Origin: Candidatus Nomurabacteria bacterium
Lineage (GTDB): Bacteria > Patescibacteriota > Minisyncoccia > Phycocordibacterales > PALSA-1337
Reading direction: 5' to 3'
DNA: 12,717 bases
Assembly (NCBI GenBank): GCA_943349555.1
Contig: CALQZK010000015.1
Span: 1-12,717 of the forward strand
A model generated the notes under the pieces. That model saw only the letters and a list, made by a program, of their open reading frames with translations, had not been told where the DNA came from and did no database searches. A program made the translations under genes and the position numbers. Shown here piece by piece: positions 7,259 through 12,717 of this stretch; the first letter of the stretch is position 1; every line of letters begins with the position of its first letter.

Positions 7259-9808
7259 ATGGACCTTCCAACAACCAGGCATGATAATTTTGAGTCTGCT
7301 AAGATAATCAAGGAATCAGACTCTAGAACGCAAGTGGTGCCTGTGAAAAAAGGAATGCTGGAGAAAATTTCCCTCTGGGTTTTTCTCATCGGAGTTTTCC
7401 TTGCTCCTATTATTTTCATCCCTTCTCTCTACGCTCCTCTTGACTTGGTGAAAACAGTCTTCCTTGCTTCTTTCATCCTCATCTCCTGCTTGCTGTATGC
7501 TTTTAGTGCTATCAAGAAGCGTGCTATTGTCTTGCCGAACTACGCTATCGCTTATGCGGGAATTGCCATCATTATTTCCGTCATCATTTCCACTCTTTCC
7601 AGCTCCAATGCCTCGAAGTCCTTCATTGGTCAAGGATTTGAGCTAGGTACAGCCAGCTTTCTTCTGCTAATGTTCCTCGTTTCATTCTTCGTCAGCCGGA
7701 TTGCTATCAAAGACAAAGAAGTGATCTTTAGCATATACTCCGCAGTTTTCGTCTCGTTTGTGGTCTTGGCATTATTCCATATATTCAGAATAATCGGAGG
7801 AGCAGACTTCATGACTCTCGGCATACTTGGCAGTCTGACATCTACTGTTGTTGGTAAGTGGTATGATTTCGCTATTTTGAGCGCGGTTGCCGGTCTACTT
7901 TCATTTTTTGGAATTAAATTCCTCACTCTGAATAATGGCTTCAAATGGCTCCTCTCTATTTCATTGATTATTGCTGGAGCTCTTCTCTTCATTGTCAATT
8001 CCTCTCTCATTTGGGCTGCTATCGCCGTCATTACTCTAGGCGTCATGGCATACGAATATTCTGTTCGGTCTGCCGCTGGCACAGGAATACAAAAAATATT
8101 GTCCAGAATTTCTTTCTTTACCTTTGCAATTTTTCTTATCGCTGCTGTTTTCGCGTGGAAGGGCGATACGATTTCTGCTCCGGTTGTGAAGGCTCTTGCG
8201 GTAGCACAAGGAGAAGCTAGGTTGCCATGGCAATTAACTCTGGATATTGCGGCAGACACCTTGAAGGAATCTCCTTTATTCGGTTCCGGTCCTAATAGAT
8301 TTGTTTACCAATTTCTACGTTACAAGCCATTGGAAATAAATCCTACTGCCTTTTGGAATTCCGAGTTTTCGACTGGCTTCGGAACCCTCCCTACTTTCCT
8401 CATTACGCTGGGATTTATAGGAGCTGTCCTCTGGATTGTATTCTTCATATTCATTATTCGCGATGGATCAAGAGCTTTAAAAAGGGCATCTGATCCATTT
8501 AGGAAATTTTTTATCTCCTCATCCTTCTTTACTGCACTATTTCTCTGGGTTATCAATCTTGTATACATTCCATCGCATGTCATTATTTTCCTAACATTCC
8601 TTTTTACCGGATTATTCATTGCTTCTCTTGTAGATGTTGGTGTGGTTTCGGAAAAAGAATATGGATCAATGGAAGGCTTGAAGATGCGCAAGTATGCTCC
8701 AACAATTCTAACTGTAGCGTTCATCATCCTAGCTGTCTGGCTTGGAATGTATGCCAAGAAAGCTCTAGCAGTTTACTTCTTCCAGTTAGGTATTAAAGAA
8801 CTTAACACAAGTCCTTCTCCAGAGGGTATTGATCTTGCTAAGACAAAGTTTATGAAGGCACTTTCTTGGGATTCTTCCGATGTCTATTATCAGGCGCTTT
8901 CTGAAGTGAATATCATAAAAATAAATAAATTAATACAGGAGATTCAGAAAAAAGCAGCCGAAAATACTGCGGCTAATCCTGGAAAGGAACAGCAGGCTCC
9001 AGATCCAAAAGTTACAGAACAGATTATGGCTCTTGTCAAAGAAGCCGTGGAATATAGCAACAAGGCAGTCACTGCGGATCCAACAAATTACTACAATTAT
9101 ATTTCCCAGGCCCGCATATCAGAATTAGCAGCATCAATGAAAATTCCCAACGCTTATGAAGGTGCGAAAGCGTCCTATGCCAGCGCAGTTTCTCTTAATC
9201 CTTACAATCCCGGCATATATTTGAGTTTGGCGAAATTGGAAGCGTCACAAAACAAGCTTCCAGAAGCGCAGGAATACATAGGAAGGTCTCTTCAGTTGAA
9301 GCAGAATTATATCGAAGCCATCTTCTTCCTGGCGCAGATCCAGGTAAATAACGGACAGATAAAAGAGGCTATCACTTCCGTTCAGGTTGCCACGCAGATC
9401 AATCCTAACGACGCCACTCTCTTCTTCCAGCTTGGAATCCTTTACTACAATGACAAAAATTATACGGACGCCGCGACAGCACTCTCCAAAGCTGTCAGCC
9501 TAAATGCCCAGTATGCGAATGCCCGCTACTTCCTAGGTCTCTCGCTCACACGGTTAGGTAAGAATGCCGACGCCATTGTCCAGTTCCAAGAATTAGCCAA
9601 GGCAAATCCAGATAATGAGGAAATCGCCTTTATTCTTTCCAATCTCAAAGCGGGCAAGTCTCCATTTACCGATGCCCAGCCTCCTATAGACAGCAAGCCT
9701 GAAAAGAGAAAGACTTTGCCAATCACAGAAAAAACAACTTCTACCGCCAAGCCCGAAGCTGCACCAGCTGTATCTCCAACTACAAAGAAACCCACAGCCG
9801 CTAATTAA
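7259..9808 (+). CDS. O-antigen-ligase/polymerase-like membrane protein with C-terminal TPRs
   Basis: An 849-residue protein in two parts. Residues about 35-500 form a polytopic membrane region of roughly ten or more helices. Its long loop between late helices carries a block typical of Wzy_C/O-antigen-ligase-like proteins: RLPWQLTLDIA (from 321), SPLFGSGPNRF (339-349) and a W366-N-S-E369 segment. Residues about 510-800 are helical repeats. The clearest TPRs, with the alternating small/large pattern and NP turns, lie between about 600 and 800 (for example NPYNPGIYLSLAKLEAS and NPNDATLFFQLGILYYNDKN). The last 45 residues are a P/A/T/K-rich disordered tail. Members join or transfer undecaprenyl-linked glycans or glycosylate surface proteins; the substrate here is unknown. 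The TPR part probably scaffolds partners. murJ follows 11 bases after the stop, suggesting one transcript and a cell-envelope role. The start is the first ATG after the promoter. Superfamily fairly sure, activity inferred. Confidence 0.75.
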   Translation: MDLPTTRHDNFESAKIIKESDSRTQVVPVKKGMLEKISLWVFLIGVFLAPIIFIPSLYAPLDLVKTVFLASFILISCLLYAFSAIKKRAIVLPNYAIAYAGIAIIISVIISTLSSSNASKSFIGQGFELGTASFLLLMFLVSFFVSRIAIKDKEVIFSIYSAVFVSFVVLALFHIFRIIGGADFMTLGILGSLTSTVVGKWYDFAILSAVAGLLSFFGIKFLTLNNGFKWLLSISLIIAGALLFIVNSSLIWAAIAVITLGVMAYEYSVRSAAGTGIQKILSRISFFTFAIFLIAAVFAWKGDTISAPVVKALAVAQGEARLPWQLTLDIAADTLKESPLFGSGPNRFVYQFLRYKPLEINPTAFWNSEFSTGFGTLPTFLITLGFIGAVLWIVFFIFIIRDGSRALKRASDPFRKFFISSSFFTALFLWVINLVYIPSHVIIFLTFLFTGLFIASLVDVGVVSEKEYGSMEGLKMRKYAPTILTVAFIILAVWLGMYAKKALAVYFFQLGIKELNTSPSPEGIDLAKTKFMKALSWDSSDVYYQALSEVNIIKINKLIQEIQKKAAENTAANPGKEQQAPDPKVTEQIMALVKEAVEYSNKAVTADPTNYYNYISQARISELAASMKIPNAYEGAKASYASAVSLNPYNPGIYLSLAKLEASQNKLPEAQEYIGRSLQLKQNYIEAIFFLAQIQVNNGQIKEAITSVQVATQINPNDATLFFQLGILYYNDKNYTDAATALSKAVSLNAQYANARYFLGLSLTRLGKNADAIVQFQELAKANPDNEEIAFILSNLKAGKSPFTDAQPPIDSKPEKRKTLPITEKTTSTAKPEAAPAVSPTTKKPTAAN

Positions 9809-9819
9809 ACGGCTAGCAC

Positions 9820-11499
9820 ATGGTCAAAAAGTTCCTAAATATCTTTAATAGGGAGATCTCCGGTCTCCATGAGGCTGCTTATCTCCTGGCATTTTTTGCC
9901 CTATTCTCGCAGGTTCTGGCTTTGGTGCGCGACAAACTACTCGCATATACTTTCGGCGCTAGCTATACTCTGGACATATATTATGCGACGTTTCGCATTC
10001 CTGATCTGATATTCGTATCGATTGCTTCCGTTGTTTCTGCTTCCGTTCTCGTACCATTTTTTATAGAAAAAATGAACTCCGGACAGCAGGCTGGCCAGAG
10101 ATTTGTCGATAATATTTTCTCAACTTTCTTTTTCTCTGTTATCATTGTCAGTATCGCAGTTTTCTTCTGGACTCCTGGACTTCTCAAGTTACTTCTCCCA
10201 GGCTTCGCAAATGATCCGCTTCTTCCGGATCTCATTACTGCTACCCGTATACTCCTTCTTTCTCCTATCCTTCTTGGCATCTCCAACTTTCTCTCCAGCA
10301 TCACCCAGATGCATAAGAGATTCCTGGTTTATGCCTTGAGTCCGCTGGTCTACAACATTGGGATTATTATAGGAATAATTTTCCTTTACCCATCTTTCGG
10401 TTTGAATGGTCTAGTCGCGGGAGTAGTACTGGGATCATTCCTTCATATGGCTATACAGGCACCATTCATCATTAGTCACGGTGCTTTTCCTAGGCTTCGA
10501 CTGTACATTGACTGGACATCGATAAAAAAAGTGATTCTTGTTTCTCTCCCTCGCACCCTAACTTTGTCATCTAGTCAGCTGGCATCCTTTTTCCTCATTG
10601 CACTAGCATCCCTCATGAGTGGTGGATCGATTTCCATATTTTCTCTGGCGATGAACCTACAATCTGTACCTCTTTCCATTGTTGGTGTCAGCTATTCTTC
10701 AGCCATCTTTCCTACTCTCTCCAAATTTTTTGTGGAAGGTCAGAGGTCTAGCTTTCTGGGTAAAATGGTGGAATCCGCCCGTCATATTATCTTCTGGTCT
10801 ATTCCCATCACCGTCCTATTTATTGTCTTACGAGCGCAGATCGTGAGGACGGTTTATGGAGCGGGGAACTTCGACTGGGCTGATACTAGGCTGACAGCTG
10901 CAGTTCTCGCTCTCTTCATTATTTCGGTTGTCGGCCAGTGCCTAATTCTCCTTTTTGTCAGGGCGTATTATGCAGAAGGCAAGACCTCCAAGCCTCTAAT
11001 CATAAATATCCTTTGTTCAATTGTCATTGCCGCCTTGGGCTACATTTTTACAAAAGCCTTTTTCGCTTTCCCAATTTTCCGATACTTCTTGGAAGAAATT
11101 CTCAAGGTCTCCGGCCAGCCAGGCACAAGTGTTCTGGTTCTGCCACTGGCATACTCTATTGGAATTCTTCTAAATACTTACCTACTCTGGCATGTTTTCG
11201 GCAGAGATTATCCTGGATTCACTCGCCCGGTCATATCAGCTCTTTTTCACAGCTTCGCGGCATCGATTATCATGGGGTATATAATTTTCGTCTCTCTCCG
11301 ATTCTTTAATATCTTCTTCACTCTAGAGAAAGCTTGGGGCGTCTTCCTGCAGGGATTCTTTGCTGGGATTACGGGGATTGTCGCAGGAGTCCTAGTCCTA
11401 ATTCTTTTGAAAAATAAAGAGCTGAAGGAGGTCTGGGCAGCTCTGCATCATAAGATCTGGAAAGCCAAGGTAGTTGTGCCGGGACAGGAGAGTTTGTGA
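9820..11499 (+). CDS. murJ: Lipid II flippase MurJ (MviN family)
   Basis: A 559-residue polytopic protein with about 14 predicted helices, the usual MurJ topology of the MOP exporter superfamily. It moves lipid II, the peptidoglycan precursor, across the cytoplasmic membrane. Family marks near the N-terminus include RDKLLAYTFGAS (an Arg in the first helix region followed by the FGA turn) and DIYYATFRIPDLIF, matching the DAFFVAFRIPN pattern of MurJ, followed by the VVSASVLVPFF helix. Length is within the common range (about 500-560) and no segment appears missing. The ATG at 9820 lies 11 bases after the ligase-like gene; no Shine-Dalgarno or promoter is seen, so it is probably co-transcribed from 7217. 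Only 19 bases separate it from the convergent kinase gene and no terminator hairpin is visible between them. Oligosaccharide flippases of the same superfamily are the main alternative. Confidence 0.9.
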   Translation: MVKKFLNIFNREISGLHEAAYLLAFFALFSQVLALVRDKLLAYTFGASYTLDIYYATFRIPDLIFVSIASVVSASVLVPFFIEKMNSGQQAGQRFVDNIFSTFFFSVIIVSIAVFFWTPGLLKLLLPGFANDPLLPDLITATRILLLSPILLGISNFLSSITQMHKRFLVYALSPLVYNIGIIIGIIFLYPSFGLNGLVAGVVLGSFLHMAIQAPFIISHGAFPRLRLYIDWTSIKKVILVSLPRTLTLSSSQLASFFLIALASLMSGGSISIFSLAMNLQSVPLSIVGVSYSSAIFPTLSKFFVEGQRSSFLGKMVESARHIIFWSIPITVLFIVLRAQIVRTVYGAGNFDWADTRLTAAVLALFIISVVGQCLILLFVRAYYAEGKTSKPLIINILCSIVIAALGYIFTKAFFAFPIFRYFLEEILKVSGQPGTSVLVLPLAYSIGILLNTYLLWHVFGRDYPGFTRPVISALFHSFAASIIMGYIIFVSLRFFNIFFTLEKAWGVFLQGFFAGITGIVAGVLVLILLKNKELKEVWAALHHKIWKAKVVVPGQESL

Positions 11500-11518
11500 T
11501 CGATTATTCTTTAATAAC

Positions 11519-12505
11519 TCAACTCATTACCAATAAATCTCTTGTTCTTAGTAAATACTCCTGAATATTCTTAATATTTTTTGTTTTATTATTCTTGTGT
11601 GCGTAGGGGAGCTTCATGTAGCAATAAAATACGACTGTGGCGTGGAGTGCGTGTATATCATATGAGTCAGCTCCAAAATATCCTTCGAGAAGTTGTGTTC
11701 TGGCTTCATCGGAATCGCCATCAAAGATCGTACCCTGAATGGCTCTGGCGAGATCAATGTATCCATGATTAAACCGTGGGTTTGGATCAAACACCGTCAG
11801 AGGCTCTGTATTAAAAATATTACTTATAGTAATGTCTTCATGGCAATAACTGCTCACATTTTCTTTTCCAATAAATTTCTTAAGTCTTTCTTTTGCGACA
11901 ATAATGGAACCATGCTCCTCTGTAATAATCTTATTCTCCACTACGTAGCCGATCTTCTTCATAAGCTCTGGACTCTCTAGCCAGTCCTCAAAGTTTAAAT
12001 ATTCAGCCTTGCCATCAATCACATGGCCATAGCCAGTAGCCTTTGGCACATGCATCATTCGCATCGTCTGGCCGATTTCAACAAATATCCTATTTTCAAC
12101 TAATTCTGCTCGAGAGTATGAATCGATAAGAGTATCAGCCTCAATGTAGTCGTAAATGATATATGGATGTTCGCCAAGCATTCCATCGTCAATAATATTT
12201 GGTACATTGACTCCTGCACTAGCCCAAACTTTCAAAAATTGAGCTTCACCAAGAGAGTATTTAATGCTTAATGGAATCTTTAATATAAACCTTCTGCCCC
12301 CAGTTTCTAGAAGGGAAATGATAGAGGATACACCCTTGCCATTGATAAAAGTCACCGCAACATCCTGATCCTTAAACAACTCAAAATTAAGAAGGTGGTT
12401 CTTTATTAAAGGGAGTAGAGATATTCGTCTCTCATCAAATCTTTTATCAACTTCACTTGTCTGCTCCGATAATTTAATTTCATTCTTGAAAATAAGATTG
12501 GTCAT
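11519..12505 (-). CDS. Aminoglycoside phosphotransferase-fold kinase, substrate unknown
   Basis: A 328-residue protein of the APH/choline-kinase fold, which transfers phosphate from ATP to a small molecule. Visible kinase elements are Lys76 in RRFILKIPLS (ATP lysine), Glu87 in LGEAQFLK, a hinge around residues 115-122 (YIIYDYIE), the catalytic loop HEDITISN with His222, Asp224 and Asn229, and the metal-binding Asp240 in VFDPNPR. All key residues are present, so it is probably active. The substrate cannot be read from the sequence; homologues act on aminoglycosides, sugars, choline, amino acids or macrolides, and drug resistance should not be assumed. It is convergent to murJ. The ATG at 12505 has an extended -10 six bases upstream, implying a leaderless transcript. 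An insertion sequence ends about 65 bases before the start but leaves the promoter intact. Confidence 0.82.
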   Translation of the reverse strand: MTNLIFKNEIKLSEQTSEVDKRFDERRISLLPLIKNHLLNFELFKDQDVAVTFINGKGVSSIISLLETGGRRFILKIPLSIKYSLGEAQFLKVWASAGVNVPNIIDDGMLGEHPYIIYDYIEADTLIDSYSRAELVENRIFVEIGQTMRMMHVPKATGYGHVIDGKAEYLNFEDWLESPELMKKIGYVVENKIITEEHGSIIVAKERLKKFIGKENVSSYCHEDITISNIFNTEPLTVFDPNPRFNHGYIDLARAIQGTIFDGDSDEARTQLLEGYFGADSYDIHALHATVVFYCYMKLPYAHKNNKTKNIKNIQEYLLRTRDLLVMS

Positions 12506-12511
12506 GGATTG

Positions 12512-12520
12512 AGTATACCA
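12512..12520 (-). promoter_or_regulatory. Extended -10 promoter of the kinase gene
   Basis: On the minus strand TGG plus TATACT (hexamer 12517-12512, five of six consensus bases) is followed by CAATCC and then the ATG, so transcription should begin at the start codon. It lies outside the neighbouring insertion sequence. No -35 is evident. Confidence 0.55.
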
Positions 12521-12551
12521 TCCAGGAAGTCAGAGGGAATAGGGTTCATAT

Positions 12552-12564
12552 CCAGCATCGCTGG
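12552..12564. repeat. Short dyad beside insertion-sequence end
   Basis: CCAGC-ATC-GCTGG, a perfect 5-bp inverted repeat with a 3-base centre, six bases from the inferred insertion-sequence end. It has no T-run and is not a convincing terminator. It could be part of the insertion target or of a disrupted gene. Little else can be said. Confidence 0.3.
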
Positions 12565-12569
12565 CATAC

Positions 12570-12717
12570 TGTACTTCCCCCCTTTCTTTGCACGGTAAAC
12601 TTGTATTGAGTTAATTGTATTCTAGGCGAACTTTTTCTGCAAATTGAACTGGCGACATTTTTAATGAAGTATGTATTCTCGTGTTGTTGTAGGCGTAGAT
12701 GAGTCGGTAGATTTCAT
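12570..12717 (-). mobile_element. End of an IS3-family (IS150-like) insertion sequence, cut by window edge
   Basis: The segment holds the 3' end of a transposase gene followed by a sequence that looks like a terminal inverted repeat. Read inward from 12570 it begins TGTACTTCCCCCCTTTCTTT, matching the TGTACT...CCCC...TTT pattern I know from IS150-group ends. The partner repeat and the target duplication lie outside the window, so the exact end is inferred. The transposase reads leftwards, placing this at the right end of the element. Confidence 0.6.
12611..12717 (-). CDS. IS3-family transposase OrfB, C-terminal fragment (partial at window edge)
   Basis: Thirty-four codons and a TAA stop are visible on the minus strand; the rest lies beyond the window. 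The fragment reads ...YRLIYAYNNTRIHTSLKM then SPVQFAEKVRLEYN. The YNN-R-H-SL spacing followed by a SP/TP-F segment is the hallmark of the end of the rve (DDE integrase) domain in IS3 and IS481 transposases. The catalytic residues lie upstream and cannot be checked, so whether the element is active is unknown. The stop is 41 bases inside the inferred element end, normal for IS3-family right ends. Confidence 0.8.
   Translation of the reverse strand, partial: EIYRLIYAYNNTRIHTSLKMSPVQFAEKVRLEYN

Noticed and set aside
7630..8259. 209-codon minus-strand frame inside the ligase-like gene
   Set aside because: It is the shadow of a membrane-helix coding strand; composition is low-complexity and no domain is recognisable.
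11581..11980. Plus-strand frames opposite the kinase gene
   Set aside because: They overlap a gene with all kinase motifs on the other strand and show no family pattern.
1..12717. CRISPR array, toxin-antitoxin pair, defence island or TGA recoding
   Set aside because: No regularly spaced repeats, no small paired genes, no defence domains, and TGA is used as a normal stop (11519-11521).

Overview
The window looks like a piece of a small, gene-dense, AT-leaning bacterial chromosome. My best guess is a member of the Patescibacteria (Candidate Phyla Radiation), probably of the Parcubacteria kind. The evidence is indirect: very short intergenic gaps, no recognisable Shine-Dalgarno sequence before any start, a stripped-down RNase P RNA, and a large ligase-like/TPR membrane protein just before MurJ, an arrangement I associate with that group. 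The standard code fits (TGA ends a gene and no frame needs it recoded). No marker in the window names a species.

Layout, left to right. Bases 1-174 hold no convincing gene, only a promoter at the right end. On the plus strand follow a small DoxX-like membrane protein (175-642), a homodimer-type ABC exporter (651-2489) and a membrane-anchored DUF192 protein (2515-2952). Next is a class I ribonucleotide reductase pair, nrdA (3060-5738) and nrdB (5781-6797), closed by a strong symmetrical terminator (6824-6858). That hairpin also serves the convergent RNase P RNA gene rnpB on the minus strand (about 6861-7156). A roughly 100-base divergent promoter region separates rnpB from a plus-strand pair: an O-antigen-ligase-like membrane protein with C-terminal TPRs (7259-9808) and the lipid II flippase MurJ (9820-11499). 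Convergent to murJ is an aminoglycoside-phosphotransferase-fold kinase (11519-12505, minus). The right edge cuts into an IS3-family insertion sequence (from about 12570), of which only the transposase C-terminus is seen.

How the genes fit together. NrdA and NrdB form one enzyme that makes deoxyribonucleotides. In NrdB the usual radical tyrosine is phenylalanine and the first metal ligand is glutamate, which points to a class Ic-like Mn/Fe-type cofactor. The ligase-like/TPR protein and MurJ are probably one transcription unit for cell-envelope polymer handling. The DoxX-like protein and the ABC exporter are probably co-transcribed, with no known common function.

Most of the window is housekeeping, and I see no clear new defence or mobile system. 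The points most worth a second look are: (a) the compact RNase P RNA, whose L15 has a GAAA tetraloop in place of the CCA-binding GGU loop and which lacks P13/P14; (b) the Tyr-to-Phe NrdB; and (c) three starts where a -10 box ends exactly six bases before the ATG, suggesting leaderless transcripts.
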